A stretch of DNA of 64,000 nt from Corynebacterium mucifaciens (lineage in GTDB: Bacteria > Actinomycetota > Actinomycetes > Mycobacteriales > Mycobacteriaceae). Positions 26,201 through 35,079 of the stretch are shown piece after piece. The notes below the pieces were generated by a model. It was not told the DNA's origin and did no database searches. It saw nothing but the letters and a program-made list of their open reading frames with translations. Every line of letters starts with the position of its first letter. Position 1 is the first letter of the stretch. The stretch covers positions 1-64,000 of the forward strand of contig NZ_JAAXPF010000009.1 in NCBI RefSeq assembly GCF_012396315.1, read 5' to 3'. The position numbers and the translations under genes were made by a program.

Positions 26201-27840
26201 TGGTTGAGCACCTCGTGGGTGAGCATGTCCATGGGCATGGAACCCAGCTTGAGTGCCTTGACGTGGAAATCGTGCTCCGACATCCCCTGGGCGAGCGCCT
26301 GGCGGCGCAGCGCCACCCAATCCTTGTAGCCCAGCGCGTACGACGGCGCCTGCCCCGGCCACCCCATGTAGCGGTCCAGCTCGAAGGACAGGTTCGCCTC
26401 CGGCATCGCGGTGTTGTCGCGCATGAACGCCTTCGCGTACTGGGCATCCCACGTGCCGGTGCCCTCCGGGGTGGTCTTGCCCAGGTGGACGCCGATGTCT
26501 ACCATGACGCGGGCGAGCCGCAAGCGCCGGGAGTCGAGCAGGCCCATGCGGTAGCCAGGGTCATCGAAGAAGCCGTGGTTCTCCATCAGGTGCTCGGCGT
26601 AGAGGGCCCAGCCCTCGCCGTGGGCGGAGTTCCAGCACACGGAACGGCGCCACAGGTTCAGCTCGCCACGGTTGAGCAGTGCGTAGCCGTGCTGCAGGTG
26701 GTGGCCGGGCACGCCCTCGTGGAAGACGGTGGACAGCTCCTGCCAGGTGTGGAAGGTCTCCTGCCCCTCCGGCACGGACCACCACATGATGCCGGGACGG
26801 ATCAAGTCGTCGCTGGGCGGGGTGTAGAAAATGCCGCCCGAGCCGGCCCGGTCGATGCTGCAGTCCACCGTGTGCAGGCCCTCCGGCACCGGGAAGACCT
26901 TGGCGGCCTGCTCGTTGATGCCGTTCATCCACTCGATGAGCGCGTCCGTGCCCCGGAGGATGTAGCGCTCGTCCTGGTTGAGGTTGCGGTATGCCCCGGC
27001 CACCGAAACGTCGCCGTAGAGCTCGTGCGCGATCGCACGCTGCTCCTCCACGGTGTGCGCCAGCTGCTCCTGGGCCCACTCGTAGCCTGCGTCCAGGTCC
27101 ACCTCGCGGCCGTGGAAGAACTCGGCGTAGAGCTGGTAGCGCTCCCGGCCAACCCCGTCGTTGTGGGAGGCCTTCGGGGAAAGCTCGGTGGACAACCAGT
27201 CAGCCATCTCCAAGAACGCCTCTTTGGCGTGGCCCACAACGTGGGACTCTGGGGGCAGGCCCAGGTGGTCGAGCTGCGACTCGGTGTCGCCGAGCAGCTC
27301 GCACTGGTTGATCACGGCATCGATCTGCCTGTGCGACGCTACGTCGCCGCTCGCCGCGGCCTCGGAGAGGGACTCGCGGTAGCCGGCCAGCGCATCGGGA
27401 ATGCGCGACATGCGGGAGGCGATGTTGTCGAAGTCCTCTTCCGTCACCTTGGGCATGAGCGAAAAGGAATCGCGGATGGTCTGGACGGGCGAATCGATGT
27501 TGTTCAACCGGCTCAACAACTCACCGCGGTGGTGGAACTCCAGCTCCGCGCCCATGCGGTCGCGCAGGATCGCGGCGGTGAGGTTGTCCACGTCGTCGAA
27601 GTCGTCTTCGTCGTCGGAGGCGTCCGTGGTGTCGTTCAGCGCGTCCACATCCGCGACCAGGTCGCGCATCCGGTCCGCAAGCCGGTCCCAGTACTCCGGG
27701 GAGAAGTCCTGCAGTTCGCCGTCGTGGCCGTCGATGCCAATCTGCGTAGCCAGGGTCGGGCTGATCTCCGCCAAGTCGTAGACAAAGTCTTCACAGGTAG
27801 CGTCCAGCAGCGACGGCTCGCGACGGCTTTCGTTGGTCAT
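26197..27840 (-). CDS. DUF885 family protein, putative metallo-hydrolase
   Basis: The product is 547 residues. TVFHEGVPGHHLQHG is a HExxxxHH metal motif characteristic of DUF885, and GEGWALYAEHLMEN supplies the usual following Glu. The family is distantly related to gluzincin peptidases. No signal peptide is present, so it is probably cytoplasmic. An acidic stretch (about 75-84, DDEDDFDD) is likely disordered. TAGAAT (- strand, 27849-27854) ends 8 nt before the ATG (leaderless). The substrate is unknown. Confidence 0.85.
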   Translation of the reverse strand: MTNESRREPSLLDATCEDFVYDLAEISPTLATQIGIDGHDGELQDFSPEYWDRLADRMRDLVADVDALNDTTDASDDEDDFDDVDNLTAAILRDRMGAELEFHHRGELLSRLNNIDSPVQTIRDSFSLMPKVTEEDFDNIASRMSRIPDALAGYRESLSEAAASGDVASHRQIDAVINQCELLGDTESQLDHLGLPPESHVVGHAKEAFLEMADWLSTELSPKASHNDGVGRERYQLYAEFFHGREVDLDAGYEWAQEQLAHTVEEQRAIAHELYGDVSVAGAYRNLNQDERYILRGTDALIEWMNGINEQAAKVFPVPEGLHTVDCSIDRAGSGGIFYTPPSDDLIRPGIMWWSVPEGQETFHTWQELSTVFHEGVPGHHLQHGYALLNRGELNLWRRSVCWNSAHGEGWALYAEHLMENHGFFDDPGYRMGLLDSRRLRLARVMVDIGVHLGKTTPEGTGTWDAQYAKAFMRDNTAMPEANLSFELDRYMGWPGQAPSYALGYKDWVALRRQALAQGMSEHDFHVKALKLGSMPMDMLTHEVLNH

Positions 27841-27907
27841 GCCGAGCGATTCTATCCGAGCTGGCCAAATGGACAATTTCAGCGACGGGAGAGTAAATAT
27901 ATTCACC

Positions 27908-28963
27908 ATGGTTTTCTCACGTCCAACCACGCCGGCAGCGAAGTGCCTGCACCTCGTCCGGTTGCACGAGACGACGTCGAGAAGCGACCTTGTCAAGGCC
28001 ACAGGGCTTTCACAGCCAACCGTTACCCGCGCCATCGCCGCGCTTGTGGGCGCCGGATACGTCACGGAGCGCAACGACCTGACGCAGTCGAAGGGGCGCG
28101 GCCGCCCGACTATTCCGCTGGAATTGGCGGACATGCCGGGGGTGCACGCCGGCGTGGCTGTGGGCACGGAATCCACCTATGTGGCCCTGTTCGACCTCAA
28201 GGGGCGCACACTGCTCTCCCGCGACATGGACATCACCGTGTCCAAAGTCAGCGAAGACGACTTCATCCAGTCCATGATGGCCGAGCTGAACCAGATGACC
28301 ACCAAGGTGGACCGGCCGCTGCGCACGGTGGGCGTGACCACCTCCGGCACGGTCCGCGACGGCGGCAGGGTCTTCGCCCCCAACCTGGGCTGGGACGGCG
28401 TGGACATCGGCGACCAGCTGCGCGAGCAGTTCGCCGTGCCGGTGGAGGTGTCCTCCATCTCCAGCGCGATCGTCGGCTCGGAAATGCAGTCCACCGCGTC
28501 GCTGGACATCCCGTCCGTGATGGCGCTGTTCGCGGACGACTCCATCGCGTGCGCCATCTCTCGCCCGGACGGCGTGGAGCCGATCGAGGTAGAACAAGGC
28601 GAGCTGACCACCCAGGGCCTTATTAACGCCATCGGCGTTCAAGGCATCCGCACGCTGAAGGACGCCGTGACCGACTCTCGGGAAGAAACCCGCTACGCCC
28701 TCGACCGCCGCGCGCGCGGCCTCGGCTCGTTGGTGGCCAGGCTGTGCAGCAACCACTCCCCCGCGACCGTTGTTGTCGCAGGCAGCGCGTTCATCGACGA
28801 CAGGCTGGCCTCCGTCCCCTTCGCCCGCGCCGTGCGCTCCGAGGCGCAGTGCGACCCGGAGCTGCGCCTCATCCCCACCCACCGAGAGGTGGTGCGCGAC
28901 ATCGCCCGCGCCGTGGCGCTCGATCGCGTCCTGCGCGAACCACTGAAAGTGGCGGGCAGATAG
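27908..28963 (+). CDS. ROK-like transcriptional regulator
   Basis: The product is 351 residues. An N-terminal winged helix-turn-helix (about 10-65, TSRSDLVKATGLSQPTVTRA) is followed by a ROK-type domain (GVAVGTESTYVALFDLKGRT). The CxCGxxGC zinc motif of ROK proteins is missing, so sugar kinase activity is unlikely. It probably represses genes of carbon use in response to a sugar or phosphosugar. TATATT lies just upstream of ATG 27908, in AT-rich DNA. The next gene starts directly after its stop. Confidence 0.78.
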   Translation: MVFSRPTTPAAKCLHLVRLHETTSRSDLVKATGLSQPTVTRAIAALVGAGYVTERNDLTQSKGRGRPTIPLELADMPGVHAGVAVGTESTYVALFDLKGRTLLSRDMDITVSKVSEDDFIQSMMAELNQMTTKVDRPLRTVGVTTSGTVRDGGRVFAPNLGWDGVDIGDQLREQFAVPVEVSSISSAIVGSEMQSTASLDIPSVMALFADDSIACAISRPDGVEPIEVEQGELTTQGLINAIGVQGIRTLKDAVTDSREETRYALDRRARGLGSLVARLCSNHSPATVVVAGSAFIDDRLASVPFARAVRSEAQCDPELRLIPTHREVVRDIARAVALDRVLREPLKVAGR

Positions 28964-29785
28964 ATGAAGCGAGTCGCGTGGCTGCTCGCGCCGTTGCTGC
29001 TCCTCGGGTGCGCCGCCGAGGAGACCGAGCCTTTGCAGACCCCTGTCACCACTGTCACCCCTGTCAACACCGTCACCTCTGCTACCCCTCCCGACCCGTT
29101 CGCGGGGCTCGAGGCGGCAGTGCGAAAGATTGAGGAGAATACCGGCACCGAAGTCGGCGTCGCGCTCTACGACGGCTCCGAGATGACCCAGGCCGGGTCC
29201 CTGCAATGGCTTCCCGCCTGGTCCACCATGAAAATCCCCATCGCCCGCGCCGCCGCCGAGCATTGCGAGTACGACGAGGACTACGTCGCGGAGCTGACCG
29301 AGGCCGCCATCGAGTGGTCCGACAACGACGCCGCCCGGGCGCTGTGGGAATGCATGGGCAGCGACGACGAGGCGTCCGCGAAGGTGGGCGAAGAGATTGC
29401 GAAGTCCGGCTCGCAGGTGCGGGTGGCCGGAGCATTCGGCACCACCCGGTGGCCGTTCGCCGGGCAGGCCCGCTACGCCTTTTACTTAAGCCAGCAGGAC
29501 CAGGACAACCCGGTAATCGCGGACATGCACCACATTGCGGAGGACCAGTCCTACGGGTTGGGCCAGCTCAATAGTGTCCCCTTTAAGGGCGGCTGGTCCG
29601 ACGATGAAACGGACGGCTCCTGGCACACCCGCCAGCTCGGCTGGCTCAACGGCTTCGGGGTGTCCATCGGGGCACGCTCAGCCGAGGGTAGCTACGACGA
29701 CACCATGGAGGCGCTCGACCAAGTGGCCGAGCTTGTGCAGGCTAGGGCGTCGAAGGCGAAGGGCGTAGCGCGTACCAGAGCATAA
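28964..29785 (+). CDS. Lipoprotein with beta-lactamase-like fold
   Basis: The product is 273 residues. The signal peptide ends in the lipobox LLGC (Cys16), followed by a Thr/Pro-rich linker (20-48). STMK (Ser88-Lys91) and SDN (Ser120-Asn122) are the SxxK and SxN motifs of penicillin-interacting serine enzymes. A KTG motif is not evident, so activity is uncertain. The start codon directly follows the ROK regulator stop. Its last 44 nt overlap the convergent GT87 gene. It is the second such protein in the window, after the one at 15097-15843. Confidence 0.75.
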   Translation: MKRVAWLLAPLLLLGCAAEETEPLQTPVTTVTPVNTVTSATPPDPFAGLEAAVRKIEENTGTEVGVALYDGSEMTQAGSLQWLPAWSTMKIPIARAAAEHCEYDEDYVAELTEAAIEWSDNDAARALWECMGSDDEASAKVGEEIAKSGSQVRVAGAFGTTRWPFAGQARYAFYLSQQDQDNPVIADMHHIAEDQSYGLGQLNSVPFKGGWSDDETDGSWHTRQLGWLNGFGVSIGARSAEGSYDDTMEALDQVAELVQARASKAKGVARTRA

Positions 29786-30767
29786 AGCCGACTGGGACGA
29801 GGATAAACAGCAGATCCGGCACCTGGACGAGTCCGGACGAGATGTTGGTCGCCGCGTACGGGACCATGAACAGCGCCAATACAATCGGCCCCCAGCGGGT
29901 GTACACCCAGGCCAACATGGGCACGACCCACACCCAGTGGTGGAACCACGAAAACGGGCTGACCAGGCAGGCCGTCATGCCGATGAAGGAGACGGCGAGG
30001 GGGGCGGGAGCTCGTCGTGAAGCGAGCAGCGCAAGGGCGGTCACCGCGGCGGCCACAAGCAGCCACAACGCTGTGGAGTCGGCGTCGGCGCGTGCCAGGA
30101 CCTGCCGGATGGACTGCGCGCCCGGGTTGTCGTCGGCGCCGACCCGACCGGTGGAGAAGATGGCGTCCGCCCAGAAGTGCTTGGCGTCCACGACCTCCGC
30201 AAACCCCGTGGCCACGGTGCACAGGAAGGTAAACGCTGCGATGCACACCGCGCCCCACCGGCGCTGCTGGATGAGCAGGAGCACGAAGAACGCGGGGGTG
30301 AGCTTCAGACCCGCGGCCAGACCCACGCCGATGCCCGGCAGCCTGACACGCGGGAGGAAATCCAGGCACACCAGCCCCATGAGCAGCAGGTTGATCTGCC
30401 CGAAGTAGAGCGTGCCGTGTACGGGCGACAGCCACAGCACAAACACTGCCGTGAGCAGGAGCGCGTGGCGTGCCGCGGAGGCGCGCACCACGAGCCATAG
30501 CACCAGCACGGAGGCGGCTTTCCACGCCACCCCGAGCGCCTCGCTTTCTGTCAGCCACGAAAACACCACGCCCGCGAACGGCGGGTACGTAAACGGCAGC
30601 CCCGGCAACAGGTCGCCCGCGTAGAGCGGCTGGCCGGCGCTGACCTGCTCCCCGCCCAGCACGTACACCTTGAGGTCGCTGGGAAAGTCGGTGGTGAACG
30701 CGCTGGGCAGCCCGGTTTCGCGGTACCTCCACACCGCGAGTGCGAGCAGGAGCAGCAGGCCGATCAC
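29742..30767 (-). CDS. GT87 family membrane mannosyltransferase-like protein
   Basis: The product is 341 residues with about ten membrane helices. TTDFPSDLKVY (Asp31) and LPFTYPPFAGV are the conserved loops of GT87 (DUF2029) polyprenol-phosphate-mannose dependent alpha-mannosyltransferases, such as those building lipomannan or lipoarabinomannan branches. GQINLLLMGLV and GLKLTPAFFVL are also typical. The start is GTG 30767, overlapping the Sir2 stop by 4 nt (GTGA). The acceptor cannot be fixed from sequence. Confidence 0.82.
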   Translation of the reverse strand: MIGLLLLLALAVWRYRETGLPSAFTTDFPSDLKVYVLGGEQVSAGQPLYAGDLLPGLPFTYPPFAGVVFSWLTESEALGVAWKAASVLVLWLVVRASAARHALLLTAVFVLWLSPVHGTLYFGQINLLLMGLVCLDFLPRVRLPGIGVGLAAGLKLTPAFFVLLLIQQRRWGAVCIAAFTFLCTVATGFAEVVDAKHFWADAIFSTGRVGADDNPGAQSIRQVLARADADSTALWLLVAAAVTALALLASRRAPAPLAVSFIGMTACLVSPFSWFHHWVWVVPMLAWVYTRWGPIVLALFMVPYAATNISSGLVQVPDLLFILVPVGFMLWYALRPSPSTP

Positions 30768-31696
30768 AGGTCGAGGCCGTCCAGTATCTCGTCGAGCGCG
30801 TCGGCGACACTGGTGCGCCACAAGGTGTCCACCTTGCCGTCGGCGCGCCCCGGGCCCCCGTTGATCACGGCGGTGGGTTTGCCCTGCTTGCGCGCGTCCA
30901 GGATGAACTTGTAGCCGCTCATCACCGCCAGCGAGGTCCCGATCGCGATCACGCCGGTGGATTCCTCCAGCCACTGCGCGGCTGCTTGGCGACGCTCCTT
31001 CGGCACGTTCTCGCCGAAGTACACCACATGCGGCTTGAGCCTTTGGCCCTGGCAGGTCGGGCAGGCGATCATGCGGAAGCGAGCCACGTCGGCGTCCTTC
31101 AGCTCCACGTCGCCGTCCGGGTTCAGCATGGACCCTTCCACCTCCACGGAATCGAAGTATGTGGGGTTCGCGGCCGTGAGGAGGGCGTCGATAAGCGAGC
31201 GCTCGTGCAGCGTGCCGCAGTCGAGGCAGACGACGTGCTCCATGTCCCCGTGCAGCGCGATGACGTTGTCGGAGCCAGCTTGGGTGTGCAGCCCGTCGAC
31301 GTTCTGGGTGACAATGCCGCGGATCAGGCCCGCCCGCTCCAGCTCCACCAGCGCGTAGTGGGCGCGGTTGGGCTGCGCCAGGCGCATGTAGTGCATGCCC
31401 ACGAACGCGCGGGCCCAGTAGCGGTGTACCTGCGCCGGGGAGTGGGCGAACTCTTGGAACGTCATCGGGCGGCCCTTGGTCAGGCGGCCGTTTGCGCTGC
31501 GGTAATCCGGGATGCCGGAGTCCGTGGAGATGCCGGCGCCGGTGACGACGAGCGTCTTGGGGTTGCGCAGCTGGGCGATGATCCTGCCCGCCGCGCCCGG
31601 CGTCGGCGACGTGGTTTCGGTGACAACCCGTTCGATGGAGCGCACGGCGGAGCGGTGCGCCATGGCGATCGCTGGGTCGTCGAAGTGGGTGTCCAT
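30764..31696 (-). CDS. Sir2-type NAD-dependent protein deacylase
   Basis: The product is 310 residues. GAGISTDSGIPDYR (53-66) binds NAD, TQNVDGLH and ALHG give the catalytic centre with its His, and the CLDC and CPTC pairs bind zinc. The start at ATG 31696 (MDTHFDDP) is preferred over the longer frame because TACACT lies 9 nt upstream. It removes acyl groups from lysine in proteins. It is coupled to a GT87 glycosyltransferase gene, which is unusual for sirtuins. Confidence 0.85.
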   Translation of the reverse strand: MDTHFDDPAIAMAHRSAVRSIERVVTETTSPTPGAAGRIIAQLRNPKTLVVTGAGISTDSGIPDYRSANGRLTKGRPMTFQEFAHSPAQVHRYWARAFVGMHYMRLAQPNRAHYALVELERAGLIRGIVTQNVDGLHTQAGSDNVIALHGDMEHVVCLDCGTLHERSLIDALLTAANPTYFDSVEVEGSMLNPDGDVELKDADVARFRMIACPTCQGQRLKPHVVYFGENVPKERRQAAAQWLEESTGVIAIGTSLAVMSGYKFILDARKQGKPTAVINGGPGRADGKVDTLWRTSVADALDEILDGLDL

Positions 31697-31753
31697 CGTC
31701 TGGGAAGTGTAGACGCTGGCGCGTAAGCAGACCGTGTTGTCTATCCGAGGGGG

Positions 31754-31782
31754 TTTGCAAACTGTATGCAAAGGAGTAGGTT
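31754..31782 (+). promoter_or_regulatory. Promoter with palindromic operator upstream of the symporter gene
   Basis: TTTGCA (31754-31759) and TGCAAA (31767-31772) form an inverted repeat with a 7-nt spacer. A plausible -35 (TTGCAA, 31755-31760) and -10 (TAGGTT, 31777-31782) with a 16-nt spacer overlap it. A repressor bound to the palindrome would block the promoter. The regulator is unknown. Confidence 0.45.
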
Positions 31783-31833
31783 AGCCGAGTCTTATCAACG
31801 TTACTGAACAGTTCTGTCTAGAAGGAGCCGCTC

Positions 31834-33078
31834 GTGCCTAAATGGGCAACTAGCTTCGGCGCGCAAGTGATCTACGGCCTGATCATCGGCCTCGTCCTCG
31901 GCTTCATCGCCGTCGACGTGGAGCCGTTGGCCGCGACCCTCGACTGGGTCGGATCCACGTACGTCCAGCTACTGAAACTGCTGATCCCGCCGCTGGTGTT
32001 CACCGCCGTGGTGACATCCGTAGCCAACCTGCGCCAGGTCACCAACGCCGCGCGCCTCGCCGCGCAAACCCTGATCTGGTTCGCCATCACCGCTTTCTTC
32101 TCCGTGCTCATCGGCATCGTGGTTGGGCTGGTGGTCAAGCCCGGCACGAACACCTCCGTCGATGCGGCCGCGGCTGCGGAGCCGTCCTCCACGGGTTCGT
32201 GGATGGGCTTTTTGAACTCCGTGGTGCCCGCCAACATCTTCGGCCTCGGTGCGAAGGTGACCGAATCCGGCGCGTCCGTCAACTTCAACGTCCTGCAGAT
32301 CCTGGTGGTCTCGCTGCTGTTCGGCATCGCTGCCGTGCGCGTGGGCAAGACCGCTGAGCCGTTCATCGCGTTCAGCGAATCCCTACTCAAGGTGGTGCAG
32401 GAGGTGCTGTGGTGGATCATCCGCCTCGCCCCAATCGGCACCGCCGCGCTCATCGGCAACGCTGTGGCCTCCTACGGCTGGGACGCGCTGGGCTCGCTGG
32501 GCAAGTTCGTGCTGGCCATCTACATTGGCCTGGCCCTGGTGCTGTTTGTGCTGTACCCCGTGGTGCTGGCCGCGCACCGGATCCCGGTACTGGAGTTCTT
32601 CCGCCGCGTCTGGCCGGTGACCACGCTGGGCTTTGCCACCCGTTCCTCCATGGGCACCATGCCGGTGACCCAGCGCACCACAGAGGAGGCCATGGGCGTG
32701 CCCAGCCAGTATGCGTCCTTCGCCATCCCCCTCGGCGCCACCACCAAGATGGACGGCTGCGCCTCCGTCTACCCCGCCGTCGCCGCACTATTCGTGGCCC
32801 AGTTCTACGGCATCAACCTCTCCGTCTCCGACTACGTCCTGATTGTGATCGTGTCCGTGCTCGGCTCCGCGGCCACCGCAGGCACCACCGGCGCGACCGT
32901 CATGCTCACGCTGACGCTGTCCACCCTGGGCCTGCCGCTGTCCGGCGTGGGCCTGCTGCTCGCGGTCGACCCGATCATCGACATGGGCCGCACCGCCGTC
33001 AACGTCACTGGCCAGTCCGTGGTGGCCACCGTCGTGGCCAAGCGGGAGCGCATTCTCGACGAATCCCGCTGGGCCTAG
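31834..33078 (+). CDS. Dicarboxylate/amino acid:cation symporter (DAACS family)
   Basis: The product is 414 residues with eight membrane helices and two re-entrant loops. AVVTSVANL, a Ser-rich hairpin (RSSMGTMPVTQRT), TTKMDG and DPIIDMGRTAVNVTG are the substrate and cation motifs of GltP/DctA proteins. It imports C4-dicarboxylates or glutamate with Na+ or H+. GTG 31834 is the start, supported by AAGGAG 7 nt upstream. It is a monocistronic unit behind a palindromic operator. Confidence 0.88.
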   Translation: MPKWATSFGAQVIYGLIIGLVLGFIAVDVEPLAATLDWVGSTYVQLLKLLIPPLVFTAVVTSVANLRQVTNAARLAAQTLIWFAITAFFSVLIGIVVGLVVKPGTNTSVDAAAAAEPSSTGSWMGFLNSVVPANIFGLGAKVTESGASVNFNVLQILVVSLLFGIAAVRVGKTAEPFIAFSESLLKVVQEVLWWIIRLAPIGTAALIGNAVASYGWDALGSLGKFVLAIYIGLALVLFVLYPVVLAAHRIPVLEFFRRVWPVTTLGFATRSSMGTMPVTQRTTEEAMGVPSQYASFAIPLGATTKMDGCASVYPAVAALFVAQFYGINLSVSDYVLIVIVSVLGSAATAGTTGATVMLTLTLSTLGLPLSGVGLLLAVDPIIDMGRTAVNVTGQSVVATVVAKRERILDESRWA

Positions 33079-33082
33079 CGCC

Positions 33083-34441
33083 CTACCTGAACGGCACCTC
33101 GCCGATCGCGCGCCGCAGCTTGCGGGTGCGTAGCCGCTCGGGGTGCCGCGCCAGCTTCTCCATGGCCCGGACGGCGCACATGACGTGGGCCTCCTTGGAA
33201 TTGGAGTAGAACGCCTGAGCCCCGGCCGGCAACTTCGGCACGGCGTGCAGGGGCAGATCCGACACCGCCAGCAGCGTGCCGTACGGGACGCGGTACCGGT
33301 AGCCGTTCGCCGCAATGGTGCACGACTCCATGTCCACGGCCGCGGCGGTGGAGCCGCGGAGCCACTCCCACAGATCGCGCGGGTCTTTCCACTCCCAGTT
33401 GCGGTCCCCGGTGGAGAGCACGGTCCCGGTGCGCATCAGCGACGCGTCCTCCCCGTAGACCTTGGCCACCGCCTTTTCCAGCGTGCGCTGAATTTCGGGC
33501 ACGGCGGGGATGGGCAGCTCGCGGCGAAGATAATCGTCCAGCACGTGGTCGTGCCGCTCGTACGCGTTGCCCAGAATCAAGTCGCCGATGCGCATGCGCG
33601 CGTCCAGGCCCGCGCAGTGCCCGATCATGATCCACGCCTCGGGCCGCAACACCGCCAACGAGTCGGTGATGGTCTTCGCGTTCGAGGGCCCGACGCCGAT
33701 GTTGATCATGGTGATGCCGTCGCCGCCCTCGGTGACCAGGTCGTAGCGGGGCATCTGGAACTTCGACCCCAGCTCTAGGTCCTCCAGCGCCACGGTGTCG
33801 GACACGGTCTCCCCCGACGGCAGCACGAGCCGCGTGTACCTCGAGTCCGGGTTGGACAGCTCACGCAGCCCGAACTTCACAAACTCCGTGACGTGCATGG
33901 CGTAGTTGGTGAACAGGATGAAGCGCTGCAGCGAGTCCGTCTCAATGCCGGTGTAGTGCTCCAGGCGCGCGAGCGCCAGATCAAATCGTTGCGGCCCGAA
34001 GTGGAACAGCGGCTTTTCGTCTGCATGGAAGGCGTCCCAGTGGCCGTCCACAATCGCGTCGTGCACCTCGTCCAAGGTGGGGCGCGGCAGGTTCAGCGTT
34101 TCGTCGATTGGCGGCATGCCCTTGATGTAGGCGGGCGGAATGACAACGTCCGAGTATCCGACCTCAACCTCGCACGGGTAATTCGAGGTTAGCGCCTCAA
34201 GCTGCGCGGTGAGGTAGCCCTCCATGAGGTCTGGGCGGGAGATGACGGCGGAATACGCGCCTGCCTCGTCGACGTAGCCGAAGGGTTCGGAGCGGTCGAT
34301 CGGGCGCCACTGCAGCACCTCCACCGTGAGCTTGGGGTAGCGCACCTCCCCGTAGCGGCTGAAATCCCCCGAGCGCGCGATCTCGCACGACGCCTCATAG
34401 AGCTCTTTTAGCTTTGCGACGACCTCCGGTACGCGTTCCAT
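33083..34441 (-). CDS. amn: AMP nucleosidase
   Basis: The product is 452 residues. The N-terminal half holds GYVDEAGAYSAVISRPDL and HFGPQRFDLALARLEHYTG. The C-terminal half is a nucleoside phosphorylase fold with INIGVGPSNAKT, GHCAGLD and VDMESCTIAANGYRYRVPYG. Amn hydrolyses AMP to adenine and ribose 5-phosphate. ATG 34441 (MERVPE) is preferred over the upstream TTG because TAGCCT lies 8 nt before it. Its stop is 4 nt from that of the convergent symporter gene. Confidence 0.9.
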   Translation of the reverse strand: MERVPEVVAKLKELYEASCEIARSGDFSRYGEVRYPKLTVEVLQWRPIDRSEPFGYVDEAGAYSAVISRPDLMEGYLTAQLEALTSNYPCEVEVGYSDVVIPPAYIKGMPPIDETLNLPRPTLDEVHDAIVDGHWDAFHADEKPLFHFGPQRFDLALARLEHYTGIETDSLQRFILFTNYAMHVTEFVKFGLRELSNPDSRYTRLVLPSGETVSDTVALEDLELGSKFQMPRYDLVTEGGDGITMINIGVGPSNAKTITDSLAVLRPEAWIMIGHCAGLDARMRIGDLILGNAYERHDHVLDDYLRRELPIPAVPEIQRTLEKAVAKVYGEDASLMRTGTVLSTGDRNWEWKDPRDLWEWLRGSTAAAVDMESCTIAANGYRYRVPYGTLLAVSDLPLHAVPKLPAGAQAFYSNSKEAHVMCAVRAMEKLARHPERLRTRKLRRAIGEVPFR

Positions 34442-34452
34442 ACCCCGCAAGG

Positions 34453-35028
34453 CTAGTCGCGGATGAGCACCCGGCGCACGAGTTCAACGCGCTGGCCAAT
34501 CTCCTCGGGTGTCGCGCCCTGGCGGACGCCCTCCTCCAGCAAGTGCTGGCAGCCCGCGATGTAGAACTTGGCCATGTCGTCGAGAAGCTGCGGATCGGCC
34601 CCCTCGCGTTCGCGCAGCGCCTCGCGCATGGTGGGCAGCATGATGCGCACGACCTCCTGGTCGAGCTGGCTGTGCACCGGCGAATCGATGATGTGGACGG
34701 CGGCCTCGTAGTGGTCCGTCAGCGTTTCCATGAGCGCGGTGACGGCCGCCTGGAAGTCGCGGTCCATGCTGAATCTCACGGCAAAGCCTTCGTATGCCTC
34801 TTTGATCATGTCCTGCGCGGTCGCGAGCACGAGGCCGTCGCGGTCCGTGAAGTGCTGGTAAAACACCTGCCGGCTCACCCCGGCCTCTTTGACAATCTGC
34901 GACACGTTGAGTTCCGCGACGGTGTGCGTTTTCAGCAACCCGATGGTGGCTTGGACGAGAGCGTTGCGGGTGCGGATGGCTCGCGGGTCGGTGCTGTCAG
35001 ACCGGCGGCCAGGAACGACGTGGTTCAT
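34453..35028 (-). CDS. TetR family transcriptional regulator
   Basis: The product is 191 residues. An N-terminal helix-turn-helix (VSQIVKEAGVSRQVFYQHFTD) is followed by a ligand-binding helical domain. ATG 35028 (MNHVVPGRR) is chosen because the longer frame enters the divergent M20 gene. It lies 40 nt from the M20 peptidase start, and an 8-bp inverted repeat sits between. The peptidase gene is therefore the likely target, with possible autoregulation. The start of amn is 11 nt beyond its stop. Confidence 0.82.
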   Translation of the reverse strand: MNHVVPGRRSDSTDPRAIRTRNALVQATIGLLKTHTVAELNVSQIVKEAGVSRQVFYQHFTDRDGLVLATAQDMIKEAYEGFAVRFSMDRDFQAAVTALMETLTDHYEAAVHIIDSPVHSQLDQEVVRIMLPTMREALREREGADPQLLDDMAKFYIAGCQHLLEEGVRQGATPEEIGQRVELVRRVLIRD

Positions 35029-35052
35029 CCTGGAATCTCCAGATGCTCGGAC

Positions 35053-35079
35053 GTTAGGCTTTTGGGCTATGAGCCTAAC
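35053..35079. promoter_or_regulatory. Inverted-repeat operator spanning the M20 gene start
   Basis: GTTAGGCT (35053-35060) and AGCCTAAC (35072-35079) form a perfect 8-bp inverted repeat with an 11-nt spacer. The left arm contains the -10 TAGGCT (35055-35060), 8 nt before ATG 35069. The right arm lies in the first codons of the peptidase. A TetR protein bound here would block a leaderless transcript. The adjacent TetR gene is the obvious candidate. Confidence 0.6.

Noticed and set aside
25294..28626. Open frame of 1110 codons on the + strand
   Set aside because: It runs across AbrB, antisense to DUF885, and into the ROK gene in another frame. The translation is Arg, Gly and His rich, typical of a shadow frame in GC-rich DNA.
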